A DNA stretch of 35,874 nucleotides from positions 1 to 35,874 of the forward strand of contig CAMWXI010000006.1 of assembly GCA_947178175.1 (NCBI GenBank), given 5' to 3'. The position numbers and the translations under genes are program-made. The number at the start of each line of letters is the position of its first letter. Within the stretch, counting starts at the first letter, position 1. The notes beneath the pieces are model-generated. The model saw only the letters and a program-made list of their open reading frames with translations, was not told the origin of the DNA and ran no database searches. This stretch comes from an uncultured Porphyromonadaceae bacterium. Its GTDB lineage: Bacteria; Bacteroidota; Bacteroidia; Bacteroidales; Muribaculaceae. Shown here in pieces: positions 26,101-34,862 of the stretch.

Positions 26101-28462
26101 AGAAATTCACTGTCCTATCCTTATCCTCATGATTATAAACCATATAAGTATATGAACCGTTCTTATGGTATGCCGATGCAGTAGGAATGTCCGCATGAAT
26201 TGAGAAGTCAATATCTCCGTATGTCAGATGATGATGAATGAGATAATAGGAGATATGACCGGTAGACACCGCAGTCGCAATATGCCTGTTTTCTCTCAAG
26301 GCTCTTCCAAAAACCTCTGCCGCCTCCTGCGGACGGGAACGTTGCATATATGCAAGCGTCACATTCCCCCAGTCATTATCGGCGAGGGGCTGTATTTCTC
26401 CCCCATTGTCTGAATTAAATGTAGGATCAAACCACTTGTGTGAGAAGGTGCTGTTTGCTCCGTTCATCATGTCGGTGTAAGCCCAATCAACGAAATCACT
26501 ATCCCAGGAAAGATAGTCAAGAGCGGGAGATACAGGCATCCACTGAATACCATGCATATAAAGCGGGTCACCCCCAAACCATGTCCACCATCCTATCCCT
26601 TTACCGGTAATATTGGAATTATAGGCATACTTATATTGAGAAAAGTCATAATTTCCCTTTCTCTCACCTTTCCCGTTCCAGGCAAGGCGTCCTCCTTCAT
26701 TCGCCGGACGAGGCGAGTCTACGTCAAACCAGTATTCACGAGTAGCACGCGCCTCGGTGCACCATCCCCAGATACCCGCATCACGCATCTCTTTGTCGCC
26801 CAACGCTACACCTAAAAGATACATGCCGCCCCACGACTGCATTGCTTCCGAAGTCGATTCCTGTCCGTTGCCGTTATCATTCCCTGCATCGCCCAATCCG
26901 CCGGCCCATGAATGTCCACACCAAGGGTCGAGAGTCCTGAGGAATGGGAAACGGGTATCTCTCCTGTCATAGTTGGCATAATCCTTAGCTATCAGCTTCA
27001 GGAGTTCGCCATAGTTCCCGGCAAACTCAGGATCTTCCATACAGAGGAGAGCAGCGGCGTAAGTGAAATACCCGTAATGGAAATGGTGGTCGTTGAAAGC
27101 ATCCGAGTCGTAAGAGACATTAAAACCTAACATAGCTCCCCATCGGGGATAATAACTAAAAAACATTGAGTCCTCTCCGGGTGTATATGTCAGCCAGTTT
27201 ACAAGAGCGGCTCTCAATTTCTTTTTTGACAACTCATATAGCTCTGTATTAGAAGCCTCTTTTGCAAATGTCATATTTAAAGCCATCTGCACCAATCCTT
27301 TACCACCCCAATAAGTATCACCACCAAATCCGCCGCCATTGGCATACCTCTGCATGAGAGACGTCATAATCTCTGAACTGAACCCATCGGGTGTCTCCTT
27401 GGATTCCGCCGGGAAAGCGTATGACGGCATCATCCCGCTAAACTGATAATCAAAGCTGAATTTTCCGGAGTCTGCCGTGAACATCTTCATCTCTCCCCGC
27501 GGAGTCATATAAGAAATTCCATTTGAAAGTACTATAGGAGTCGAAGTGTATTTATAAGTATGAGGCAACATTCCAAGCATCACCGGAGATTTAAAGCCAT
27601 CGTTCCGGCGAAGACTACGAGAATCAATTGTCCATTCCGTATAGACCTTACCGCTCTTCTCATCATATCGCCATTCAACCTTGCTGTCTCTTACAACCCC
27701 CTCTGCATACGGAGCATATTCCTCAAGATCTGATTCCTTAGTCAGCAATGCAACTACCAACCAGTCAGCATCTTCAATGACATAATCTCTCTCTTTCTCT
27801 TTCAGGAATCGTCCTGATGGGAAATAAAGACCATACAAATCCTCTCCAATGGCAACTCCGCATCTGCCAAGGTAATCACTCTTTCCGAAAAAACGGGGTT
27901 CCTCTCCCCCCTGACTAATGAAAGAGAGCTGAGGAATTAACGAAGAAAATTCAAACCATGTAAAAGGGATTCCATGGGCGGCAGTGACTGTAAGCTCCCT
28001 ATCACCATCTCCTTTGTGGGGCATTCGAAATGACACATCCAGGTCGTGCCAATTCTTTGCAATAGTTGCAGATGGAGAAAATGATGGGGCAGATACCTTT
28101 ATCGAGCTTCTGCTCTTTATCTCTTTACCTTCATCAGCCCAATATGATGGATAGCAAACTTCAACACCATAATCACCGGTGCGCAGCATCGCAGGATAAC
28201 TCCATATCGAACCTGAGTAACGATTGTTGATAATGTCGGTCCACCAATCATTGGTGGGGATTGGGGTATTCTCTTTTTCATCAACGAAAATCTCACGCGA
28301 CATCATATAGCCGGCCTGATATCCTCCATGTTTATCCGTTTTGCTTTTATAGGCAGGAGGTGTGGAGGCATATGTGGCCTTTCCTAATTGCACCACACTC
28401 TGTGCTGATACCAAGGCAGGACTCCATAACATCAGAAGTCCTAATAAAAAATTCTTTCTCAT
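23195..28462 (-). CDS. Secreted GH81-like endo-1,3-beta-glucanase with three F5/8-type-C (discoidin) domains and Por-like C-terminal tail
   Basis: Signal peptide MRKNFLLGLLMLWSPALVSAQS; NTPIPTNDWWTDIINNRYS, NDHHFHYGYFTYAAALL, NGNGQESTSEAMQSW (GH81); three RWGS/RWES...IDLG-type F5/8C domains; tail IFNLHGIRIGTLRDVNLRLLPKGIYIINGRKVHL. Confidence 0.85.
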   Translation of the reverse strand: MRKNFLLGLLMLWSPALVSAQSVVQLGKATYASTPPAYKSKTDKHGGYQAGYMMSREIFVDEKENTPIPTNDWWTDIINNRYSGSIWSYPAMLRTGDYGVEVCYPSYWADEGKEIKSRSSIKVSAPSFSPSATIAKNWHDLDVSFRMPHKGDGDRELTVTAAHGIPFTWFEFSSLIPQLSFISQGGEEPRFFGKSDYLGRCGVAIGEDLYGLYFPSGRFLKEKERDYVIEDADWLVVALLTKESDLEEYAPYAEGVVRDSKVEWRYDEKSGKVYTEWTIDSRSLRRNDGFKSPVMLGMLPHTYKYTSTPIVLSNGISYMTPRGEMKMFTADSGKFSFDYQFSGMMPSYAFPAESKETPDGFSSEIMTSLMQRYANGGGFGGDTYWGGKGLVQMALNMTFAKEASNTELYELSKKKLRAALVNWLTYTPGEDSMFFSYYPRWGAMLGFNVSYDSDAFNDHHFHYGYFTYAAALLCMEDPEFAGNYGELLKLIAKDYANYDRRDTRFPFLRTLDPWCGHSWAGGLGDAGNDNGNGQESTSEAMQSWGGMYLLGVALGDKEMRDAGIWGWCTEARATREYWFDVDSPRPANEGGRLAWNGKGERKGNYDFSQYKYAYNSNITGKGIGWWTWFGGDPLYMHGIQWMPVSPALDYLSWDSDFVDWAYTDMMNGANSTFSHKWFDPTFNSDNGGEIQPLADNDWGNVTLAYMQRSRPQEAAEVFGRALRENRHIATAVSTGHISYYLIHHHLTYGDIDFSIHADIPTASAYHKNGSYTYMVYNHEDKDRTVNFYNHGAIVRTVKAPARKLTAFTDEAVPAKLLVESEDGKILPPGFEGKLNVKVLDQYGASYEGSDPVNFVVKDVSLLTVDGDGTIKISKNAPKGEEVIINISAGKLSADLTILVNDFPKINTAVIKGVPEYLEKGSTFTPELHIADNYGNAAVRNDVVWSLTSPDFEVRDKTSLTPDIPGRYILQGMVKERGEEICTQTDLVLLPLLPEVSLKGRAYSSSEENVGSKTESVNDGSASTRWGSAHTENEWIFIDLGEDTYLSNAAILWEAAYASDYDLQVAPDGVEMTTYEGVYAGAKKSIRVPLESSWQTVAEVRGNSHAGLVETTLDAKGRYVRMKGLKRGSVYGYSIYEMTLRGLPLSTADNVPIGIDFALPEVMDEGEKVTLSPMAYTRKGVGSEVQVEWKADKTAEFRGNDFIPREEGLMKITATTHSGLSGVMNVFVNEGIHLNSLAFSPSTLTAIEGEEAELVLSGQNQFGGNYPIEDMELNVRISDIYANEEVGTEVAFYDVQSGRFKATRKGTFKISINDGIGLAIVKVVDLTEANLALGKPAVSSASYGANVASAVNDGNMQTRWESPQKDKQWIKIDLQKTYILDRIVLNWEGAYASDYDVQISIEGDKWWTVARNEKGKGGTETVSLPAAPANWVRLNCNRRATAYGNSLYEIEVYGKARFDSDVDHEPPASGEILVSPGNGKVTVECSPADGSGYVFTNIILRNESGRDVDSRSAVSKSGEKVRIEFDNLMHEQRYEVAAEFVDVYGNMSEVSEYFLSYLDITGKNIALGKDVTVTSYENASLDGPKALDGDKSTRWGSKFNDDEQITVDLGNSYSLTQIRIFWDETAYATDYSVEGSEDGNTWSSIFSRKAWNGEKTGDGCRLDLYDIPVKTYARYVRVTGEKRSTQYGTSIRELEVYAENDFSHSMSGLNCAGIGKRDAEEEIFNLHGIRIGTLRDVNLRLLPKGIYIINGRKVHL

Positions 28463-28504
28463 ATATCTGATTCGCAAATAATGGGGGAGAGGATTATTTG
28501 GAGA

Positions 28505-28534
28505 AATGCCGCGACTTTTTGAGGCCGCGGCATT
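28505..28534. terminator. Intergenic hairpin (9-bp perfect stem AATGCCGCG/CGCGGCATT)
   Basis: Arms 28505-28513 and 28526-28534; between two minus-strand genes; lacks a strong U-tract. Confidence 0.5.
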
Positions 28535-28587
28535 CATATCATTATCATTCGGATTTATATCCGATGACTCAACAAGCTGCTACGCTA

Positions 28588-29829
28588 TTATTTCACGAGA
28601 ACTTTTGTAGCCTTGTTACCCTGAACACGGATATAAAGCCCATTCTGAGGATTAGCAACCTTCACACCCTGGAGATTGAAGTATTCAACATTTGTATCAG
28701 CAGTGACAATTTCAGTAACACTTACTGAATCAGTATTGATTGACAGACCCTGCCAGCCCTGTGCAGCTCCAGGATATTGAATCTGTTCAAGTTTAGTGCC
28801 ATCTGTGAGAGTCACATCCATCTTAACCCAGATATCGTTGACTACATCCGGCTTCAAACCTGTAAGAGCGATAGTGCCTTCGTTAGCAGTAACATTGTCA
28901 ATGCGACCGACTTCAACATCTCCATTTCCAAAGACGTTTGTCACAACAAACATGCTTACATTTGAAGTCTTTGACAGATCACCGGTGATGGTGTAATCAA
29001 CCGTTCCTGATGTCTTGGTAACAGGCTGAGGATTGCTGCAAGTCAGTGTGAAGGTAGGAACATCAGCGGGAAGAGGATTAGCCTTGAACACAACGCCTGT
29101 ATCGTTACCGGTAGCATTGAAAGCTGTTCCACTCGGGAGTGTAACGCGAGCCTTTACCCAGTATGTTACCTGACCACCTGCCGGAACGGGAACTGTGATT
29201 GTGCCTTCCTTTTCTGTTGATTCTCCCTGAGTCACATTACCCGGAGCATCAATCCAAACCCGGTAGGTTGCATCTTCGGGAACATTTTCTGTTGTGATCT
29301 TATACACGAAATTTGCTGAAGCATCCCCTGGCACCACTTCCCAGGTAAACACTGCCTGCGGTGTATCTTCCGGAACCACAACCTTAGTATAGTTGAATGT
29401 AAACGGAGCGTATTCTATCTCTGTAGCCTCGCCTCCTTCGGCAGGAGTAAGAGTAAGGGTGAGACGCACCTCTACATCTCCGTTCTTCGGAAGAACGCCC
29501 AAGCCGATATAAGTGTGGAAGGTCTTGTCGTTGCCGATTGTTCCATTGTTTGTGCCTTCTTTGATAATTGTCCCGTCGGTGTATTCGTAAGTCCAATTGA
29601 TAGAGCCCTTGGTACCTACACCGAAATTGTCATTGCCGGAAACATTTACACGCATGTTGGGATAAAGCTGGTTAAGATCGGCTGCGGTAATATTATCCTT
29701 AAAATCGTTCCAATAACTGATTGTAACACCATCTTTTTCCAATGTTGTCTGATCTTTGGTTACTGCGAATGCAGGAGAGGCAGCCATGACCATAAGACCA
29801 CATGCTACCAAAGAAGTAAAGTTCTTCAT
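28588..29829 (-). CDS. Exported beta-repeat protein with Por-like C-terminal tail
   Basis: Signal peptide MKNFTSLVACGLMVMAASPAFA; repeated FTWEVVPGDASANFVYKI / FTLTCSNPQPVTKTSGTVDYTI modules; tail VEYFNLQGVKVANPQNGLYIRVQGNKATKVLVK. Confidence 0.75.
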   Translation of the reverse strand: MKNFTSLVACGLMVMAASPAFAVTKDQTTLEKDGVTISYWNDFKDNITAADLNQLYPNMRVNVSGNDNFGVGTKGSINWTYEYTDGTIIKEGTNNGTIGNDKTFHTYIGLGVLPKNGDVEVRLTLTLTPAEGGEATEIEYAPFTFNYTKVVVPEDTPQAVFTWEVVPGDASANFVYKITTENVPEDATYRVWIDAPGNVTQGESTEKEGTITVPVPAGGQVTYWVKARVTLPSGTAFNATGNDTGVVFKANPLPADVPTFTLTCSNPQPVTKTSGTVDYTITGDLSKTSNVSMFVVTNVFGNGDVEVGRIDNVTANEGTIALTGLKPDVVNDIWVKMDVTLTDGTKLEQIQYPGAAQGWQGLSINTDSVSVTEIVTADTNVEYFNLQGVKVANPQNGLYIRVQGNKATKVLVK

Positions 29830-29920
29830 TTTGTTAAATTTTTAGTTAATAAAATCTGATTGCATTGCTGATAAAAAAAAGTTATTTTTCAGTTTCTTAT
29901 CACAAGCCATTTTCAGATGA

Positions 29921-29952
29921 CAAAAGTAAATATTATTTAATAAAATACCAAA
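29921..29952 (-). promoter_or_regulatory. Bacteroidales-type promoter for 28588-29829 (-33 TTTG, -7 TACTTTTG)
   Basis: + strand CAAAAGTA (29921-29928) and CAAA (29949-29952), 20-nt spacing. Confidence 0.6.
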
Positions 29953-30138
29953 AGAAATCTTAAATTATTTTAATAATTCATCTTATTTTTTTGCATTCTC
30001 CACTATTTCCTGATTTTGTAGCATTTTGTTGAGCTTGCCATATTCCGCTTAAATATCCCTCACATTTCTTTTATCCCTACCCCGCACTCAGATTCCCTTT
30101 GCAGCTTTTTTTCTATTGTCCGACTATTACGGTTTTTG

Positions 30139-30146
30139 TAATTTTG
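30139..30146 (+). promoter_or_regulatory. Putative -7 box TAATTTTG for LTA-synthase-like gene
   Basis: TAnnTTTG match with ATTG at 30115-30118; supports translational start at 30168. Confidence 0.4.
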
Positions 30147-30167
30147 TCATATTATTCTACCCGAACT

Positions 30168-32336
30168 ATGTTAAGCCTGCGAAATTTAAAGTCTATAATA
30201 TTCCCCCCGGGGAAAACTTTTTCTGTGGGAGCCGCTCTATTTTGGAATCTCCTGCTTTTATTTCTTATTTATACTCTGTGCAGAATCGAATTCCTGCTTG
30301 AAAACCGCCATCTGTTTTCTCAGGCATTTGCCGACAACAGAATCCTGCAACTTCTGTCAGCCGGGATTCGCTTTGACACTCCCGGGATATTTTATTCAAA
30401 CCTCCCATATATTTTTCTCCTTCTCCTTCCTCTCCTCCCTAAGGAACGACCAGGATTTTATTCTTTCTGCAAATGGCTGTTCTGCATTGTCAACTCCATT
30501 GCAGTAATTGCCAACATTGCCGACTCCATATACTTCCCCTTCACTCTCCGACGCACCACCTGTGACGTGGCGGCAGAATTCAGCAATGAAGGCAATATTC
30601 TTAAGATTATTCTTTCAGAGACTGTAACGCATTGGTATCTTGGAATCTTTGCCATCCTCCTTATAATTTGCCTAATCAAGGGCTACGTCTCTCCTTCCCC
30701 GGTAAAGCTGAACTCCGGATATCGTCATCCCCGACTCGCATATTATCTCTCTATGACCGGACAATTCATCATAGTTGCTCTCTTCTCCATCGGTGCTGTA
30801 CGTGGCGGATGGTTTCGCAATTGGCATCTTTATCTGATTGCCGTCATTCTTGCTTATTCAGCCTGGCTTCTCCGTTCCAATAAAAAATTATCAATCCCTC
30901 TCTACGTCCTCACCCTCTTCCTATTAATCATAGCACCTCTCAAAGGGGTATTCCATCGCGATATCCGACCCATAGCCCTTTCCAATGCGGCAAGCTTTAC
31001 CCGACATCCGGGTGAGATAGCACTCGTCCTTAACACTCCCTTCTCTATTATTCGCACGGTTAACGCCACTCCTTTTCATAATCCGGGATTCTTCTCTGAT
31101 AATGCTGAACTTGAGAAAGTCTATTCTCCGGTTCACACACCCTCTTCACTCACCCCTGTATCCAACAAAAACATTGTTGTCATTATTATTGAAAGTTTCG
31201 GACGGGAATATATTGGTTCGCTCAACAAGGATATGCTGGGAAGTGATTATGAAGGATTCACACCGTTCACCGACTCGCTGGTTAACAAAAGCGCCGTATG
31301 GGAACATTCTTTTTGCAACGGCCGTAAGAGTATTGACGGTATGCCCTCAATCCTCGCCGGCATACCGATGTTTGTCAAACCATTCATTCTTACACCCGCG
31401 GCATTTAATAAAATCGAGGGATTGCCGGCAATTCTCCGGAAACAGGGATACTCCACTGCATTTTTCCATGGTGCACGCACAGGGAGCATGGGGTTTGACG
31501 GATTTGCAAGATCGGTTGGTTTCAGCAATTATTATGGTAAAGAGGATTTCAATAATGATTCCCGTTTCAATGGCGACAAAGATTTTGACGGATACTGGGC
31601 AATTTGGGATGAACCATTCCTTCAATATTATGCTATGAAAATGAATGAAATGCCTCAACCCTTCATGACGGCAGTCTTCACAGCTTCAAGCCATCATCCG
31701 TTTAATATACCCGACAAATACAATAAGAGTTTCACGGAGGGTGAGCTTCCGATACATAAATGTATCCGCTATACTGACCACGCTCTGAAAAAATTCTTTG
31801 AGACTGCTTCTCAACAACCCTGGTTTGAGAACACTATCTTTGTCATCACCAGCGACCATACGAATCAAAGCAATCACCCTGAATATATGAGCGATATCGG
31901 GGGATTCCGCGCACCCGTGATTTTTTACGATCCCTCGGGTTCTATCCCTACCGGGATGCTGAAGGGGGTGGCTCAACAAACCGACATCATGCCAACGGTA
32001 CTCAATATTCTCGGGTCTAAGAAACCATTCGTAGCCTTCGGAAATGACCTTTTCTCCACTCCTGCCGAAGAGCGTTGGGCTGTGAATCAGACTAACGGAA
32101 TATATCAGTTTGTGGCCGATAAGCATGTCCTTCAGTTTGACGGTAAGAAAAGTGTCGGACTTTTCAGTATTGACGACTACACTATGCAGTGCAACATCTT
32201 TTCCCGAAACCCGGCACTTGCCGCCAAAATGGAACGAAAACTCAAAGGTATCATTCAGCAATATATGGTCCGGATGATTTCAGACCGCCTTACACCCTCC
32301 GGGTCTCAATCAAAAAATTCATCCAACCATCAATAA
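30168..32336 (+). CDS. LTA synthase/alkaline-phosphatase-superfamily sulfatase-like membrane protein
   Basis: N-terminal TM helices; NIVVIIIESFGREYIGSLN, CNGRKSIDGMPSILAGIP, SSHHPFNIPDKY, FVITSDHTNQSNHPEY; start revised from 30099. Confidence 0.9.
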   Translation: MLSLRNLKSIIFPPGKTFSVGAALFWNLLLLFLIYTLCRIEFLLENRHLFSQAFADNRILQLLSAGIRFDTPGIFYSNLPYIFLLLLPLLPKERPGFYSFCKWLFCIVNSIAVIANIADSIYFPFTLRRTTCDVAAEFSNEGNILKIILSETVTHWYLGIFAILLIICLIKGYVSPSPVKLNSGYRHPRLAYYLSMTGQFIIVALFSIGAVRGGWFRNWHLYLIAVILAYSAWLLRSNKKLSIPLYVLTLFLLIIAPLKGVFHRDIRPIALSNAASFTRHPGEIALVLNTPFSIIRTVNATPFHNPGFFSDNAELEKVYSPVHTPSSLTPVSNKNIVVIIIESFGREYIGSLNKDMLGSDYEGFTPFTDSLVNKSAVWEHSFCNGRKSIDGMPSILAGIPMFVKPFILTPAAFNKIEGLPAILRKQGYSTAFFHGARTGSMGFDGFARSVGFSNYYGKEDFNNDSRFNGDKDFDGYWAIWDEPFLQYYAMKMNEMPQPFMTAVFTASSHHPFNIPDKYNKSFTEGELPIHKCIRYTDHALKKFFETASQQPWFENTIFVITSDHTNQSNHPEYMSDIGGFRAPVIFYDPSGSIPTGMLKGVAQQTDIMPTVLNILGSKKPFVAFGNDLFSTPAEERWAVNQTNGIYQFVADKHVLQFDGKKSVGLFSIDDYTMQCNIFSRNPALAAKMERKLKGIIQQYMVRMISDRLTPSGSQSKNSSNHQ

Positions 32337-32456
32337 AATCCCTGCTAAATAAATTCAAGCTATAGACAATATCCCGGGATAGAAAAAGCAATAACCTAAA
32401 ATCAGAATAAGATACGACATCATCTAAACATATTAGTAAAAAATTTTTGACTATTG

Positions 32457-32494
32457 CATTTAAACTGCATATAAACATTTAAACTGCATATAAA
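32457..32494 (+). repeat. Perfect 19-bp tandem duplication CATTTAAACTGCATATAAA x2
   Basis: Units 32457-32475 and 32476-32494 identical by direct reading. Confidence 0.95.
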
Positions 32495-32495
32495 T

Positions 32496-32525
32496 AGGAG
32501 GATGTTCTTAAGCGAACACCCTCCT
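32496..32525. terminator. Strong hairpin, likely bidirectional terminator between convergent genes
   Basis: AGGAGGATGTTC (32496-32507) TTAAGC GAACACCCTCCT (32514-32525), 12-bp stem with one G-T position. Confidence 0.7.
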
Positions 32526-32569
32526 GGTTTATATCTGTTTACCTGTTACAGGTAATATCGACTGTCTGG

Positions 32570-33817
32570 TTAGTCCTCGAGCTTGTGGATTACGAGACCT
32601 GAGCGAAGCTTCGGCTCAAACCATGTAGTCTTGGGAGGCATGATATTGCCGGTATCGGCAATATTTATAAGCTGATCCATTGTCACAGGGTAGAGGGCGA
32701 GAGCCATCTTCATTTCTCCAGAATCTACACGACGCTTAAGTTCGCCAAGTCCACGGATACCGCCTACGAAATCAATACGTTTATCGCTTCGGAGGTCTGT
32801 AATGCCAAGGATGTCACGAAGAATCAGGTCACTTGATACAGTCACGTCAAGAACTCCGATGGGATCCTTGTCATCATAGGTTCCTTCCTTAGCTGTGAGA
32901 GAATACCATTTCCCTCCGAGGTAAAGAGCGAAGTTGTGGAGGGCGGCGGGAGTGTAGATTTCCTCACCCTTCTCTTCTACAATGAAGTTTTCAGCGAGCT
33001 TGGCGAGGAATTCCTCTTCTGTCAGACCGTTAAGGTCGCGCACCACACGGTTGTAGTCAATAATCTTAAGGTGAGACGCGGGGAAAGCAACTGCGAGGAA
33101 GTAGTTATATTCCTCATCGCCGCGATGGTTAGGATTATTTTTAGCCTTTTCAGCACCCACGAGAGCAGCTGCTGCAGAACGATGGTGGCCATCAGCGATA
33201 TAGAGGTTCGGAATCTTTTCAAATTCCTCAGTGATAGTCTTAATCATCTCAGGGTCCTCAATCACCCAGAGAGTATGGCCGAAACCGTCGGGAGCTACGA
33301 AATCATATTCAGGTTCGTTCTTGATAACGGTGCGAATCATGTTTTCAAGAGCCTCATTGTCGGGGAACGCGAAGAATACCGGTTCGATGTTGGCATTGTT
33401 GACACGCACATGCTTCATACGGTCTTCTTCCTTGTCACGACGAGTGAGCTCATGTTTCTTGATGCGACCTTCCATATAGTCGTCAACCCAGGCTGCAACT
33501 ACGAAGCCATACTGAGTGCGGCCGTCCATAGTCTGTGCATAGATGTAATATTTCTCTTCATCATCCTGCACGAGCCATCCCTCTTTCTGGAATTTTTTGA
33601 AATTCTCAACGGCCTTTTCATAGACCTTGGGGTCATGCTCGTCAAAACCGGGTTCGAAATCAATCTCAGGCTTGATGATATGATAAAGAGATTTTTCATT
33701 TCCCTCAGCCTCTTTACGAGCTTCTTCTGAGTTGAGCACGTCATAGGGACGTGACACTACTTCTTCAACTAATCCCTTTGGGGGACGCACACCTTTGAAG
33801 GGCTTAACTTTTGCCAT
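32570..33817 (-). CDS. DUF1015-family protein
   Basis: MAKVKPFKGVRPPKGLVEEVVSRPYDVLNSEEARKEA, YIADGHHRSAAAALVG, SGLVIHKLED. Confidence 0.9.
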   Translation of the reverse strand: MAKVKPFKGVRPPKGLVEEVVSRPYDVLNSEEARKEAEGNEKSLYHIIKPEIDFEPGFDEHDPKVYEKAVENFKKFQKEGWLVQDDEEKYYIYAQTMDGRTQYGFVVAAWVDDYMEGRIKKHELTRRDKEEDRMKHVRVNNANIEPVFFAFPDNEALENMIRTVIKNEPEYDFVAPDGFGHTLWVIEDPEMIKTITEEFEKIPNLYIADGHHRSAAAALVGAEKAKNNPNHRGDEEYNYFLAVAFPASHLKIIDYNRVVRDLNGLTEEEFLAKLAENFIVEEKGEEIYTPAALHNFALYLGGKWYSLTAKEGTYDDKDPIGVLDVTVSSDLILRDILGITDLRSDKRIDFVGGIRGLGELKRRVDSGEMKMALALYPVTMDQLINIADTGNIMPPKTTWFEPKLRSGLVIHKLED

Positions 33818-33833
33818 GGTAATTATATGATTA

Positions 33834-34316
33834 TTATAGGTTAGTATTATCAGTCTGCTCCGTCATCCCTTTTCTGCAATCTTTGCAGAGCCCGTAAATG
33901 CTCGCCGTGAAAAAAGATGGCCGGAAGTCATCCGGAATTATCTCTCTTGAAAGTGTCTCTAAAGCCGGAGCCTCTATCTCATCTACCCTGCCGCATTGCA
34001 TACAGACAAGATGAAGGTGTGAACTCAACACCATCTCATAGCACACGCTGCGCGTGCCTAAATTTAGCCTGTTGACCAATCCGCACTCACAGAGTATATC
34101 AAGAACATGATAGACTGTGGCACGGCTCACATGAAAGCCGTCTTCTTCCATCATGGCGTGAAGATCGTTGCCACTGAAATGTCCGCTGAAACTCATAGCC
34201 CGGCGCAATACGGCAAATCGCTCGGGAGTCTTCCGCATATTGCGGCTCTCGAGATAGCGGATAAACCGCTCCATTATCCTTTTGCCGACATCCTCGCCGG
34301 TGTGAGGGGTGTTCAC
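33834..34316 (-). CDS. Fur-family metalloregulator (GTG start or internal Met)
   Basis: MRKTPERFAVLRRAM, VSRATVYHVLDILCECGLVNRL, HLHLVCMQCGRVDEIE, YGLCKDCRKG; + strand CAC at 34314-34316 implies a GTG start. Confidence 0.9.
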   Translation of the reverse strand: MNTPHTGEDVGKRIMERFIRYLESRNMRKTPERFAVLRRAMSFSGHFSGNDLHAMMEEDGFHVSRATVYHVLDILCECGLVNRLNLGTRSVCYEMVLSSHLHLVCMQCGRVDEIEAPALETLSREIIPDDFRPSFFTASIYGLCKDCRKGMTEQTDNTNL

Positions 34317-34333
34317 TTCCTATGCTTTTTCGG

Positions 34334-34365
34334 CAAAATTAATCCTCTGCGATGAATATTCCAAA
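34334..34365 (-). promoter_or_regulatory. Bacteroidales-type promoter for Fur-family gene (-33 TTTG, -7 TAATTTTG)
   Basis: + strand CAAAATTA (34334-34341) and CAAA (34362-34365), 20-nt spacing. Confidence 0.55.
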
Positions 34366-34525
34366 TCTTTTTTAGCTTTCCTCTACACCTCGTCTCATTT
34401 ATCTACGAACCATTCCGTCGAAATTTGTGTTTTATTTACGAAACCCCGCTTATGATTAAAGGGGGATAGTTATTTTTTATTAATCCGGGGAACTCCGATG
34501 GAATCCCCAAAATACATTTAAGGCT

Positions 34526-34702
34526 ATGAAAAAATATCGTTGTGAAGTTTGTGATTGGATTTATGACCCTGCAGTTGGTGATCCTGATGGCGGAATCGCT
34601 CCCGGAACTGCATTTGAAGATATACCCGCAGATTGGGTTTGCCCCGTTTGCGGTGTAGGGAAAGAAGACTTTGTAGAAGAGCCTGAAACTCCCGAAGTAT
34701 AA
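34526..34702 (+). CDS. Rubredoxin (58 aa; missing from supplied ORF track)
   Basis: [58 protein letters not shown]; two CxxC(D/G) motifs. Confidence 0.97.
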   Translation: MKKYRCEVCDWIYDPAVGDPDGGIAPGTAFEDIPADWVCPVCGVGKEDFVEEPETPEV

Positions 34703-34707
34703 GTCCC

Positions 34708-34739
34708 GGGGTTGGAAACCCCTACTTAGGCGTCCGCCT
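34708..34739 (+). terminator. Two small hairpins after rubredoxin
   Basis: GGGGTT-GGA-AACCCC (34708-34722) and AGGCG-TC-CGCCT (34728-34739). Confidence 0.35.
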
Positions 34740-34756
34740 CATACACACATTTTCAA

Positions 34757-34788
34757 TTTGTCGCTTAGCAAAAATTTCCGTATATTTG
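34757..34788 (+). promoter_or_regulatory. Bacteroidales-type promoter for DMT transporter (TTTG ... TATATTTG)
   Basis: TTTG 34757-34760 and TATATTTG 34781-34788, 20-nt spacing, upstream of ATG at 34863. Confidence 0.65.
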
Positions 34789-34862
34789 CGGAGTCTTGCC
34801 GGCGACTTTTTTTATCCCCCTCTCTTCCCCCGGCCTGACATCATTACCTTAGCACCCATACC

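Noticed and set aside
31686-32261. 191-aa minus-strand ORF
   Set aside because: Antisense to the conserved LTA-synthase-like catalytic domain; no recognisable family.
32936-33730. 264-aa plus-strand ORF antisense to DUF1015 gene
   Set aside because: Fully overlaps a well-supported DUF1015 coding region; composition and lack of recognisable motifs indicate a shadow ORF.
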